Shown here: positions 33,774 through 42,586 of the stretch, one piece after another
Layout of the letters: each line of letters starts with the position of its first letter
Position numbering within the stretch: the stretch's first letter is position 1
Source: Terribacillus aidingensis
Lineage (GTDB): Bacteria > Bacillota > Bacilli > Bacillales > Amphibacillaceae
Direction: 5' to 3'
DNA length: 64,000 nucleotides
Assembly: GCF_900215625.1 (NCBI RefSeq)
Contig: NZ_OBEK01000006.1
Location: 62,001-126,000 of the forward strand
Program-made: the position numbers and the translations under genes
Notes under the pieces: model-generated
The model's database searches: none
Told to the model about the DNA's origin: nothing
Seen by the model: only the letters and a program-made list of their open reading frames with translations

Positions 33774-33816
33774 AGTATATTTCCCTCCGTCCGCTACTTC
33801 ATTGGACACAGTGTAA
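33774..33816 (-). promoter_or_regulatory. mmsA promoter with shared activator box (site d)
   Basis: The box TTACACTGTGTCCAA (33802-33816, minus strand) has a perfect ACAC-N-GTGT core and is exactly 22 bp upstream of TATACT (33774-33779). Confidence 0.75.
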
Positions 33817-33855
33817 AAAAGATGCACGTCATTTTCTGCGGCAAAAAAATCCCAT

Positions 33856-33892
33856 AAAAAAAGAGGCTCTGTTCGTCTGAACAAAAAGCCTC
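33856..33892 (-). terminator. Terminator of the PucR-family regulator gene
   Basis: GAGGCT/AGCCTC with an inner GTTC/GAAC arm is followed by seven T residues on the minus strand, just after the stop codon. Confidence 0.85.
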
Positions 33893-33898
33893 ATTCCC

Positions 33899-35515
33899 TT
33901 AGGAGAATTTTATCTGATATTCATTCGGAAGTTTCGATGCAGATGTGTAATCATATGCTGCAATGGAAGCTTCAATTGCCTGCCGCTTGTAAGGTTCCAT
34001 AAAATCTTGGCCGATCAATTCATATAAGCGCTCCAGCCGATGATAAAGCGTTTGCCGAACGATATGAAGCTGTTCTGCCGTTTCCTTTTTTGCTCCCTTA
34101 CAGCGCAGATACACTTTTAATGTTTTTAACAACTCGCCGTTTGTGCCTTGATCATGCTCAAGAACCGGGCCGATATAGTCGTAGATAAAGTCCTGTAAGA
34201 CACCTTGATCTTGAGCCGCTAAGACAAGACGGAAGATATAAAGATCTTCGTAAAAGTAGTCTAGCAATTCATTTGGCAGCTGCTTTCTTAGGTTCATTGT
34301 TTCTTTGGCGGTGTGGTAGCTGTTTTTAATCAAAGATAGCTTCGTCACAATCTTCCCTACACTCCACTCACTCTGTGAAAACTGTTCTTTGTTCGCAAAC
34401 TTTCCTTCCCGCAGATGCTGAATAACTTCCTGCACACGGCATTTAAAATCGCTGTCTTTTCGCATATTGACGAGAATAAAGATGACCGTATCCTTTTCTA
34501 TATGCATGAACGGGTAAATACCTTTACGCTCAAATATAGTTCGGGCATACATTTTGTAATACGTAAATTCTGTTTTTACCTTCGCTATCTGATTCGTTTT
34601 AAACAGCATTACCGTACAGCTGTTCACATTCAATGTGGCATTCATATCCAGCAGATAGCTTTGAAGCTGCACTTCGCTGTATTCTCCTTTCAGCCAAGAA
34701 CTGATCCAATGTCCGTCTTCTTCTCTTCTTTGTTCTTCAAAGTACAAGTCTCGCATGCGGATTTGTGCTAATGCAGTCGCACTCCTATTAAGAATAAGAT
34801 GGTCCAGCTGCGTTAACTCTCTGTCAGCAGAGACGATAAACAAATCAGCAAAAATATGGTTGCCAGCTTGAACAGGCTGGCAGCTAACATTTGGCTTAGC
34901 CGTTAAATGTTCTTTTAATGATGCTGTACACGTCATCTTTTCACTGCTTTTTTGCAGCGGAATCACTTCTACATCGCCTTTTGCCGGGATATAGTAAACT
35001 GTTACTTTCAACTGATCATGCAAAAGGTGCAAGATTTTTCGATGCGGACTAGAAGATAGCAGCAGCTGATTCAACGAATTCGAATAATGCTCCAAATCAG
35101 TGAGTATTTGATAATGCCGCTGTATAAGCAGACTATGAATTTCGTGTGTAATATCAATGAATTTGACTTGCTTCGCAAACGTGATAATTGGGAATCCGTG
35201 CTTGTTGGCTAGCTCAATAATTGTGGGCGGGATTTCAGAAATATAGGTACCTAATTCAATGCAAATTCCAGCAGCGTTACAGCGGATAAACTCCTCAACA
35301 AGCGAGTAAAAAGATACGTGACCTTCCTTCCAGCCAACTCCTGTTGAAAGGATAAGTTCATTACCATGCAAAAGATCATCAATAGCTGTTACTTCTAACA
35401 CATGCACCCACCTGATTAGCCGCTGCAAACCATCATGACCAGCAACTACTTTCGCGTCCTTAAAATGCTTTGTACACAGAATATCCTTAACTGATAACTT
35501 TGCCTCCATGCCCAT
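33899..35515 (-). CDS. PucR-family transcriptional regulator
   Basis: In this 538-aa regulator the N-terminal PucR ligand domain starts SVKDILCTKHFKDAKVVAGHDGLQRLIRWVHV. A central CdaR GGDEF-like region follows, and a C-terminal helix-turn-helix (KETAEQLHIVRQTLYHRLERL) completes it. This family includes B. subtilis PucR, AdeR (ald activator) and PutR. The frame is open to 35725, but the ATG at 35515 has TAGGAGG 7 nt upstream. It sits next to mmsA and is the best candidate for the protein that reads the boxes at the four neighbouring promoters. Its own upstream region has a cre-like site. Confidence 0.9.
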   Translation of the reverse strand: MGMEAKLSVKDILCTKHFKDAKVVAGHDGLQRLIRWVHVLEVTAIDDLLHGNELILSTGVGWKEGHVSFYSLVEEFIRCNAAGICIELGTYISEIPPTIIELANKHGFPIITFAKQVKFIDITHEIHSLLIQRHYQILTDLEHYSNSLNQLLLSSSPHRKILHLLHDQLKVTVYYIPAKGDVEVIPLQKSSEKMTCTASLKEHLTAKPNVSCQPVQAGNHIFADLFIVSADRELTQLDHLILNRSATALAQIRMRDLYFEEQRREEDGHWISSWLKGEYSEVQLQSYLLDMNATLNVNSCTVMLFKTNQIAKVKTEFTYYKMYARTIFERKGIYPFMHIEKDTVIFILVNMRKDSDFKCRVQEVIQHLREGKFANKEQFSQSEWSVGKIVTKLSLIKNSYHTAKETMNLRKQLPNELLDYFYEDLYIFRLVLAAQDQGVLQDFIYDYIGPVLEHDQGTNGELLKTLKVYLRCKGAKKETAEQLHIVRQTLYHRLERLYELIGQDFMEPYKRQAIEASIAAYDYTSASKLPNEYQIKFS

Positions 35516-35731
35516 TGGAATTCCTCCTAAAATAGTATCTTGGGAGACTGACTGCGTATGCATATTGGTAAATTTGATGTTTTTCCTTTCCAAATCAATC
35601 TCGAAATGATTTGCCTCTCTATCTTTAATAATAAATTTTTTCTGCAAACTTACCATCTTGTTGTGCGATTTCCTGCCATACTTTATTCCAAAACGCCAGT
35701 ATGATGCCATTCCCCAAATGTCCACCTACAA

Positions 35732-35745
35732 TTAAAACGCTTACA
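35732..35745. promoter_or_regulatory. cre-like site upstream of the PucR-family gene
   Basis: TTAAAACGCTTACA matches the CcpA consensus at 13 of 14 positions. It would let glucose repress the regulator and so the whole catabolic island. Confidence 0.55.
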
Positions 35746-35918
35746 TTTTTAAATAAGATTTTTAGTTATTCACCTGATAGATATTTTCTGTTCTGAAAAG
35801 TGTTTTCAATCCGAAAGCCTTTGTTGTATTGTATCCAGTATAACCCGCTTCTTTTAAATTAGTAAAATGAATGTTAATTATGTTGTGCATAAGTAAACCT
35901 AATACAAGGAGAATGACG

Positions 35919-36800
35919 ATGACGCTGAGCCGATACGAAATATTTCACACAATCGTTCAATGCGGAAGTTTAACGAAAGCTGCGGAAACACTGAACCTAA
36001 CCCAGCCCGGTATTAGCCATGCCATAACAAACCTTGAAAAAGAGCTGGGGTTCACCCTTCTCACAAGGAACCGATCTGGTATCCAATTAACCAATAACGG
36101 TGAACGCATTCTTCCATACATCCACGACATCATCATGACAAATGAAAAAATCAAACAAGAAGCAGCGGCGATTAATGGTCTTGAAACAGGCATTGTCCGC
36201 ATAGGATCCTTTTCCAGCATCTCTATCAAATGGCTGCCCCACCTTATCAAACACTTTCAATCTGCACATCCGGGAATCACCTTAAAATTATGCGAAGGAG
36301 ATTACACAACTTTGGAAAAGTGGCTTGCGAACGGAAACATTGACTGCAGTTTTTTCGTTTCCCCAGCTCCTAAACCATTTCAGTTTCTGCCTTTACATAA
36401 AGATAAGATGGTTTGCATCGCCTCACATAACTATCCATTACCTAACAACGAAAAGCTATCTTTTCATGAAATCGAAAAAGAACCGCTGATTATGCCAAGC
36501 GAAAGCTGGGATAACGACATTGGACTACTTTTTGCCGAAAATCAAAAGAACTTGACCATTAAATTTCGCGTTTCAGACGATCAAGCTATCTTTGCAATGG
36601 TAGAAAACAACCTGGGAATTAGTATCCGGCCAGAATTAACATTAGCTAATCTGCCAGCAAATATCCGCATCATCGGACTGGAAACAGATTGTTTTCGATT
36701 GATTGGCATGGCCTCTAAAACGAATCGTTCCCCAGCTACAGAGAAATTTATTGATATGACATATACGTGGCTGAACGAAGAAGGATTTATAAATGTGTAA
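35919..36800 (+). CDS. LysR-family transcriptional regulator
   Basis: In this 293-aa regulator the N-terminal winged helix reads FHTIVQCGSLTKAAETLNL followed by TQPGISHAITNLEKELG, and the C-terminal two-lobed effector domain starts at about residue 90. The ATG at 35919 has AAGGAG 7 nt upstream, better than the ATG at 35913 or the open frame before it. It is divergent from the PucR-family gene but separated by about 400 nt; no target gene is obvious. It ends in a terminator at 36811-36844. Confidence 0.9.
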   Translation: MTLSRYEIFHTIVQCGSLTKAAETLNLTQPGISHAITNLEKELGFTLLTRNRSGIQLTNNGERILPYIHDIIMTNEKIKQEAAAINGLETGIVRIGSFSSISIKWLPHLIKHFQSAHPGITLKLCEGDYTTLEKWLANGNIDCSFFVSPAPKPFQFLPLHKDKMVCIASHNYPLPNNEKLSFHEIEKEPLIMPSESWDNDIGLLFAENQKNLTIKFRVSDDQAIFAMVENNLGISIRPELTLANLPANIRIIGLETDCFRLIGMASKTNRSPATEKFIDMTYTWLNEEGFINV

Positions 36801-36810
36801 TCTAAAAAGA

Positions 36811-36844
36811 ACCGCTAATGGGTTTTCTCCAATAGCGGTCTTTT
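36811..36844. terminator. Bidirectional terminator between lysR-type gene and arabinanase
   Basis: ACCGCTA and GG pair with CC and TAGCGGT, followed by TCTTTT on the plus strand and TCTTTTTAGA on the minus strand. Confidence 0.78.
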
Positions 36845-36849
36845 GCATA

Positions 36850-39189
36850 TCATTCGTTATTTAATTCCTCACTGCGCAGCGCTTTTCGATAAAACGCTAC
36901 CTCATCCATCTCGCCAGCAAAGAATGGATCGGCACTGTAACGGCTTCTGCCTATATAATTTGTATTTCCCAAGATGTCAGATGGATTCGCCGTGATATTT
37001 TCATTTGTACCAGCAAGCTGTCCATTCACATACAGTTTTCCTGTATTTCCTTCAAGCGTTACCGCAAGATGCACCCATTCATTCACCGGCAGTGCTGTGT
37101 CAGCTGTTATACTTTGATCAGCACCGTCATGAATCGTAAATCGCAGCTTGCCGTTTCCGTCGGACGGGGTAAGGAACATATTCCTGCTATTGCTGGCACC
37201 GATATCGAAAATCCGCTGCCAAGCAGCACCGCCTTGCCAATTCACGAAAGCAGAGAAAGTGAAATCCTCTGCGTCCGCTGCAAGCGGCGGCAATTCTACA
37301 TAGCTGTCTTTGCCATCTAACGCCAGCTTGCCATCTTCTGTTTGGACTGCATTGCCTTTCAATGGAGCGGACAGCTTATTTCCTGAAGCATCTGCCGCTT
37401 CCCTGCTGCCTGGATTATCAAAATGGTACTGTGCAATTTCAGGCTCGGATGCTTGCTGCTTTACCGTCACTTGGTAGGATTTTGTCGCTTTCTTTTTGCC
37501 CGCTTGGATATTCGCCGTCAGTGTTGCTTCTCCGTCGCCGCTTCCTGCTTCTGGTCGGTGAATGGTGCCGTCTGCCTCTATCACATCTGGATTGGAGGAA
37601 GTCCATCTGATCGCAGACTCATGTGTACCCTCGGTTGGCAGTTCAACGCTTTGATACAAATTGTCGCTGTTTGGAATTGTTAAGTCCTCTTTCACCGCAG
37701 CCAAAACTTCCTTGTCCTTCATGTCTTTCATTCGATTACCCCAGACAGCTACACCTTTATCAGAAAGAGCGGTGAACGTTGTATCGTACTCCTCTGCAGC
37801 CTCATCCCACTGCTTCAAGAAGAATCCATTATACTTCTCTCCATCAATCGTCAAGGTAATCTCGTTATCCTTACCACGCTTCCACTTTCCTTGTACGGCA
37901 CCTTCGACTCTTCCGTTCGGTTTCAGCGTAATCTTCTCCGAGGTTTTCACATCAGCCGAAATATCTTTGCCATGATTCACATATTGATAATCCCCAGCCA
38001 TATCCTTCAGCTTGATTTTTGCTTCCGTCTCGTTCGTATTTCGAGAAGGCGCCACAACTGGCCAGCCGTCATTGTTCATATGCATTTGATGCACCCGTAC
38101 TTCATGCTCTTCCCCGCGGTCTGGGAAACGAGAGTGGAAAATCAAATAATGATTTTTTGTCTCCTCATCATAGAAAGCTGTATTATGACCTGGCGAAACA
38201 TAACCGATACCCGGCTCCTCACCCGGATCACCCACCTTCTTCTCAAACAAGTTATTTCCAAGCAGCTTTACGCCATAAGGCTCAATCGACTTGTCATCAA
38301 ACAGCGGCAAGTCCGGATCCGCTTTAACATCAATCATGTCGTTTCCTTCCGCATCATAGAATGGTCCATCCGGAGATGCAGAGCGCACCACGCGAATATT
38401 ATAGCCGCCAAACGAATCCAATCCGCCGAAAGACAGGAACATATAATAATAGTTTGTTTCCGGACTGTACATCATTGCTGGTCCTTCAATCCGGCTATGA
38501 TTACCGCCCATTAACTTCTTCCCATATCCTTGTCCTGAAAGAGGCTTGCCCGTGTTCTCATCCATTTCCATAATAAAGATACCGCCAGAATATGAACCAT
38601 ACACCATCCACAGCTTGCCGTCTTTATCATAGAACACATCCGGATCTACTACATTCGGATGCTTCGTCGCATCGTAAATCGTACCATCCTCACTCGGCTC
38701 ATCCCACATACCCGACTTTAAGATAATACCCGTATCCTCATAAGGCCCCTCGATATTATCTGCCACCGCCACGCCCATTGCAGACCGCGGCGAATCACCC
38801 TTACACGCATTGTAGTACATATAAAACTTTCCATCCGCCAGCTGAATCACATCTGCCGCCCAAAGCGTATCCGTCTGCGCCCAATCAAGCGTCTCCTTCA
38901 ATTCTTCCGTCACATTAGGAATTAATTTATTGCCATCACGCACACCAGAATCGACCATCTTCCACTTCATAAGGTCTTTTGTTTTCGCTGCAGCTAAATG
39001 AGAACCAAAGACATAGTACTGGTCATCCGCTTCGATGAAGGATGGATCATGAACAGAGACATTTTCGAATACAGGAATCTTACCTTTTCCACTCTTATCC
39101 TTTGCTAAAGTATCCCCGCCCGGTATAGCAGGTATAAGTAATACAACAGACAGCATTGACGTTACAAGTATACGCTTGTTCGCTTTCAT
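36850..39189 (-). CDS. Secreted endo-1,5-alpha-L-arabinanase (GH43) with C-terminal LamG domain
   Basis: This 779-aa protein is exported: a Sec signal peptide spans about residues 1-29. The five-bladed GH43 propeller follows with catalytic Asp48 (VHDPSF), an Asp in VDPDVFYD (about 182-188) and Glu235 in RIEGPAMM; HNTAFYD supplies the metal-binding His. Next come a beta-sandwich, an atrophied bacterial Ig-like domain (SIRWTSSNPDVIEADG-type) and a LamG/concanavalin-like domain to the C-terminus. The order resembles B. subtilis Abn2 plus extra binding modules. It would cut pectin-derived arabinan outside the cell. A cre-like site sits just upstream. Confidence 0.93.
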   Translation of the reverse strand: MKANKRILVTSMLSVVLLIPAIPGGDTLAKDKSGKGKIPVFENVSVHDPSFIEADDQYYVFGSHLAAAKTKDLMKWKMVDSGVRDGNKLIPNVTEELKETLDWAQTDTLWAADVIQLADGKFYMYYNACKGDSPRSAMGVAVADNIEGPYEDTGIILKSGMWDEPSEDGTIYDATKHPNVVDPDVFYDKDGKLWMVYGSYSGGIFIMEMDENTGKPLSGQGYGKKLMGGNHSRIEGPAMMYSPETNYYYMFLSFGGLDSFGGYNIRVVRSASPDGPFYDAEGNDMIDVKADPDLPLFDDKSIEPYGVKLLGNNLFEKKVGDPGEEPGIGYVSPGHNTAFYDEETKNHYLIFHSRFPDRGEEHEVRVHQMHMNNDGWPVVAPSRNTNETEAKIKLKDMAGDYQYVNHGKDISADVKTSEKITLKPNGRVEGAVQGKWKRGKDNEITLTIDGEKYNGFFLKQWDEAAEEYDTTFTALSDKGVAVWGNRMKDMKDKEVLAAVKEDLTIPNSDNLYQSVELPTEGTHESAIRWTSSNPDVIEADGTIHRPEAGSGDGEATLTANIQAGKKKATKSYQVTVKQQASEPEIAQYHFDNPGSREAADASGNKLSAPLKGNAVQTEDGKLALDGKDSYVELPPLAADAEDFTFSAFVNWQGGAAWQRIFDIGASNSRNMFLTPSDGNGKLRFTIHDGADQSITADTALPVNEWVHLAVTLEGNTGKLYVNGQLAGTNENITANPSDILGNTNYIGRSRYSADPFFAGEMDEVAFYRKALRSEELNNE

Positions 39190-39208
39190 ATCTTTCCTCC
39201 CCCTTTAA

Positions 39209-39222
39209 TGATAACGCTTTCA
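39209..39222. promoter_or_regulatory. cre-like site upstream of the arabinanase
   Basis: TGATAACGCTTTCA matches the CcpA consensus at 13 of 14 positions and lies 20 nt before the start codon, a position suited to roadblock repression by CcpA. Confidence 0.7.
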
Positions 39223-39284
39223 TAATACTAGTTTAAGATTAAGAGGATTTGAGGAAGTTGTCAATAAGTAGAAAATCCTTGTTT

Positions 39285-39458
39285 CTAAGATATATTCTTT
39301 ATAAGTTTATGGTCCTCGAGAAGCTCCATTCCCTCCACACCCTGCATATGTACGTACAAATTTTTTTTAGCTTTTACATATCCCGAAGCACCTACAGTTA
39401 CATTCGTATATTTCCCTATTAGGCGCCCTGTTGTATATCCGATACGGAAGAGGTAGAA
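39285..39458 (-). other. Open 58-codon frame without start, possible gene remnant
   Basis: In the 395-nt gap upstream of the arabinanase a minus-strand frame is open from the TAA at 39459-39461 to the TAG at 39285-39287 and encodes a protein-like sequence (GKYTNVTVGASGYVKAKK, then a tail ending HKLIKNIS). It has no ATG until residue 36 and no ribosome-binding site. It could be the 3' end of a decayed gene. I do not recognise it. The rest of the gap is AT-rich and featureless. Confidence 0.3.
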
Positions 39459-39584
39459 TTAAAGTATACATCCTATACAATTCTATTTTACTAACAGTCC
39501 TTTCACAATTGGATTCTAATAAAACAAGTACCAATTTCCATACACGGGGAAATCAAAAGGTGATCATCTGGATATACGTTCTAT

Positions 39585-40004
39585 CTAATAGTTTTTCCTA
39601 TTAACCTGATACAGTCTTACTACATATCTCATTATCAAAAACAACATACCGGGCGGAGCTAAAAACATACTCAAGACAAATATAAAGAAACCATACATTG
39701 CATACTGAAACTGTTCTATCTCCCTTTGCAGCAGCCAATTTTTCGTTTTCTTTATTCTGCGAGCGAGTCTGAAACCCAAAAGAACGTCATAAAAGAACTT
39801 CGCAAAAGGAAATAAAACATACGAGATTATAATAACAGGAAACATTCCAAGATTATCCGTAAAATAAAATAACAGAAAAGTGGCGATGCACCCCATCAGC
39901 CCAATCAAATAAGCTTTCCTTACATACTTTCTATCAAACGGCATGCTCCTCGATTTGGGCGCCCTTCGTTCTGAACGTCGTAATTTTGTTCCATGTACTA
40001 TCAT
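39585..40004 (-). CDS. Small membrane protein of unknown function
   Basis: This 139-aa protein has a basic N-terminus (about 25 residues), then hydrophobic segments at about 30-48, 52-70, 103-125 and possibly a re-entrant piece, and a basic C-terminus. AAGGAG lies at good spacing before the ATG. I do not recognise a family. The gene stands alone between the arabinanase and the lnr-like locus. Confidence 0.6.
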   Translation of the reverse strand: MIVHGTKLRRSERRAPKSRSMPFDRKYVRKAYLIGLMGCIATFLLFYFTDNLGMFPVIIISYVLFPFAKFFYDVLLGFRLARRIKKTKNWLLQREIEQFQYAMYGFFIFVLSMFLAPPGMLFLIMRYVVRLYQVNRKNY

Positions 40005-40171
40005 AGAGCTTTCTCCTTTATTAAGCAGATTCCTAACGGGCAGACAATAGCCTCTGATTTAACATAGTTTTACAGATGTATACCCAATACTTGCATTCTA
40101 ACTATCTCCTTCTTTCACTACTTTCAAGATTAATATGTAAATTATCCAATTGATAGCATAAATTGTACAGA

Positions 40172-40206
40172 GAAAAGGGGCTGAATCACTGATTCAGCCC
40201 CTTCGT
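40172..40206 (-). terminator. Terminator of the lnr-like operon
   Basis: AAGGGGCTGAATC pairs perfectly with GATTCAGCCCCTT around a 3-nt loop, followed by TTTT on the minus strand. Confidence 0.85.
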
Positions 40207-40208
40207 AA

Positions 40209-41309
40209 CTAATTACTCCTTCGCTCTACCAGATTAATCCCCACGCCCATAGCCACTATACCAATGAGCAGCATATACAACAGCGACATCATCACATCTT
40301 GCAGACCGGCACCATAGAACACAACAGACATGATTGCTTCCATCGCATGGGCCAGCGGGAATAGATCTCCAATAAACAGCAGCACAGGATTCGTAATCGT
40401 TCCTGGCATCATATAAACACCGCTTACAAGGGGAATCACCGGGATGACGGACGGATAGATGGCATAAAACTGCTCCGGCGTCCTGACAAATCCTGTAATC
40501 AGCATGGCAATACTGATCATGCCGAATGTAAAGCAGGCAGCAATGAGGATAATAAGCCACAAATTATCTCCCACATCGTAATGTAAGATATACTTAAACA
40601 CGACCAGTACGACTACAATTTGAAACATCGTAATCAGAAAACTATATAACAAATAACCACTGTACATATTTGTTTTCTTCAAGGGGGATAAAATCATTCG
40701 ATCCCAAATACCTGAGACTTTATCTTGCGTTACATTGTTAACCTTGAATCCAAGAATGAACATCGAGATTAAGAACGTGAAGGCAAACAGCAATTGCGTA
40801 CGTATGTTGTACGTTGGAATCTGTTTGCTATCCAATCCTTGCGCTACCATCTGAAACGGCGGATCATCAAGATAGCTCTCTATTTCCTCCCGCACATCTC
40901 TTTCCCCTTGTTGTGACTCTACAGCATTGATTTGTGCTTCTTGTTGAAACACCTTCTTCACATGCTGTTCGACAGAGGAAACACTCGGCATATTTTTGGA
41001 CACCAGCAGTCGATACTCATCTTCCATGAGCTTTACTGCCACATCGCTATTGCCTTTCTTTATGTCTTCACGCGCTTTTTCTGGTTCTACCACTTCAAAT
41101 GTAAAGGTGTCATTTGTATTTAATAACCCTTCCCACTTCTTTTCAATTTCGGCAGCATCGGCTTCTTCACTGAAAATAGCAACTGTTGTTACAGATTGAA
41201 TGCCGCCGCCAAATAAAAGTGTTGCAGCAATACTTCCTGCGATCAATAATAATACAAACAGCGGTTTTCGTTTGTCCTTTGCGAATTGCACCCATAATAC
41301 ATCCTTCAT
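40209..41309 (-). CDS. lnrN: ABC-2 type permease, LnrN-like
   Basis: In this 366-aa permease one N-terminal TM segment is followed by an extracytoplasmic region of about 150 aa (EEADAAEIEKKWEGLLN...), then five to six TM segments, the ABC-2/YhgE-like layout. It overlaps the upstream permease gene by 4 nt. Position and pairing match B. subtilis lnrN (yfiN), part of the exporter that removes linearmycin-type polyene antibiotics from the membrane. The symbol is assigned by synteny of the five-gene set. Confidence 0.83.
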   Translation of the reverse strand: MKDVLWVQFAKDKRKPLFVLLLIAGSIAATLLFGGGIQSVTTVAIFSEEADAAEIEKKWEGLLNTNDTFTFEVVEPEKAREDIKKGNSDVAVKLMEDEYRLLVSKNMPSVSSVEQHVKKVFQQEAQINAVESQQGERDVREEIESYLDDPPFQMVAQGLDSKQIPTYNIRTQLLFAFTFLISMFILGFKVNNVTQDKVSGIWDRMILSPLKKTNMYSGYLLYSFLITMFQIVVVLVVFKYILHYDVGDNLWLIILIAACFTFGMISIAMLITGFVRTPEQFYAIYPSVIPVIPLVSGVYMMPGTITNPVLLFIGDLFPLAHAMEAIMSVVFYGAGLQDVMMSLLYMLLIGIVAMGVGINLVERRSN

Positions 41310-42577
41310 TGCGCTTTCCCCCTTTTAGGAAACAAAGCTAAGCCAATGAACGTGAACAGGAAGAAAAAGCCGATCATGAACATGCTTGGCCGGACAATAG
41401 TGGATGGATTTTCAAATTGAATCCACTCTGTCAGTATGGCAAGGAAGAGACCGTTCGGCGTCCATACACCGATTTGCTGCAGCCAGTCAGGGAGCATATA
41501 GATAGGAAAAAATCCTCCTCCTAATGTACCAAACAGCAAAGTAGCCAACATAAAAATCCCATTTGCCGCATCAATACTAGTCATCCGCAACAAAACCGCC
41601 GTATAAATAGCTGCTAAGCCCGACAGCACGAACGCGAGCAAAACAACCATCAACAAGATACCAACCCAAAAGACGAACGAGCGATCCGGAAATACGCCCA
41701 TCATAAAATGAGATACAAGCAATACAAACAGAATCTGCAATACAATCAGACAGACCGCCGCAGCCATCTTGCCAATCAAAAACCGCATTGGATGGCTATT
41801 TGCTAATAAGATGCGGTTGAATATGTGGTCCCTGATTTCCACTCCTGTTTTCATTGCTACTGTCGCTACGACGAATAAGGCAAATAGTGCTCCCAATGCT
41901 ATCGTAAAATACTGGGTCATAGTGAAGTCGTATGCAGTACCTATATCCTCCAAACCGCCGTTAGGAAGAGCTGCCTCTATTCCTGTACCATCCGTTATTT
42001 CCTGGATGGCAAATTGATAATTTAATTGTTCAATAAAACCTTGTATGAACTGCTGCAGCGCACTGCTAGTTGTTGTTTCTTCTTCTATCTTATAAATCAA
42101 TGATGAAGTTGGAGGTTCGCCTGTAATGTTCGCGTATAAACTATCCGCGGTGTACCCTTGAGGAATGATCAGCATACCATCGAGGTCGCCCTCTTTCACC
42201 TTCTCGGCCGCCGCTTTCTCCTCCAGATGATGAACCGTCACCCATTCCTTTACCTCGTCACTCTCCAAATAATCCGACAGCAATTGAACAGGCTGTATTT
42301 CCCCTGCAGCTTCCGCAACCGCCTTTGCCTCCTGCTCCTCAAAGGCTGCATCATGAACCAATCTTTCCTTTAGCTGACCCAATACCTCAGACTCGTTATC
42401 TTGATTCACGACAGCTAACTGTAAATCCATCGTTACTTCATCGTCACTATCAAACAACCCAGCAAAGGCGAAATTTAGCACGACAACCAAAACAATCGGA
42501 AGCAACAGCACCGTAAGCAGCTCTTTCCAGTCCCGTAAAAAAATCAGCAAATCTTTTTTTATAAAGCTTCGCATCAT
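41306..42577 (-). CDS. lnrM: ABC-2 type permease, LnrM-like
   Basis: This is a 423-aa permease with one N-terminal TM (about residues 20-40), a large extracytoplasmic domain to about residue 215 and six C-terminal TM segments. It is a paralogue of the following gene in layout, and the two would form a heterodimeric channel with the ATPase at 42587-43519. The start codon pair ATGATG follows GGGGGTG. Order ATPase-permease-permease agrees with lnrLMN. Confidence 0.83.
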   Translation of the reverse strand: MMRSFIKKDLLIFLRDWKELLTVLLLPIVLVVVLNFAFAGLFDSDDEVTMDLQLAVVNQDNESEVLGQLKERLVHDAAFEEQEAKAVAEAAGEIQPVQLLSDYLESDEVKEWVTVHHLEEKAAAEKVKEGDLDGMLIIPQGYTADSLYANITGEPPTSSLIYKIEEETTTSSALQQFIQGFIEQLNYQFAIQEITDGTGIEAALPNGGLEDIGTAYDFTMTQYFTIALGALFALFVVATVAMKTGVEIRDHIFNRILLANSHPMRFLIGKMAAAVCLIVLQILFVLLVSHFMMGVFPDRSFVFWVGILLMVVLLAFVLSGLAAIYTAVLLRMTSIDAANGIFMLATLLFGTLGGGFFPIYMLPDWLQQIGVWTPNGLFLAILTEWIQFENPSTIVRPSMFMIGFFFLFTFIGLALFPKRGKAQ

Positions 42578-42586
42578 GACACCCCC

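Noticed and set aside
35516-35725. Seventy-residue N-terminal extension of the PucR-family regulator
   Set aside because: The PucR domain begins just after the ATG at 35515, which has TAGGAGG; the extension has no ribosome-binding site and is not domain-like.
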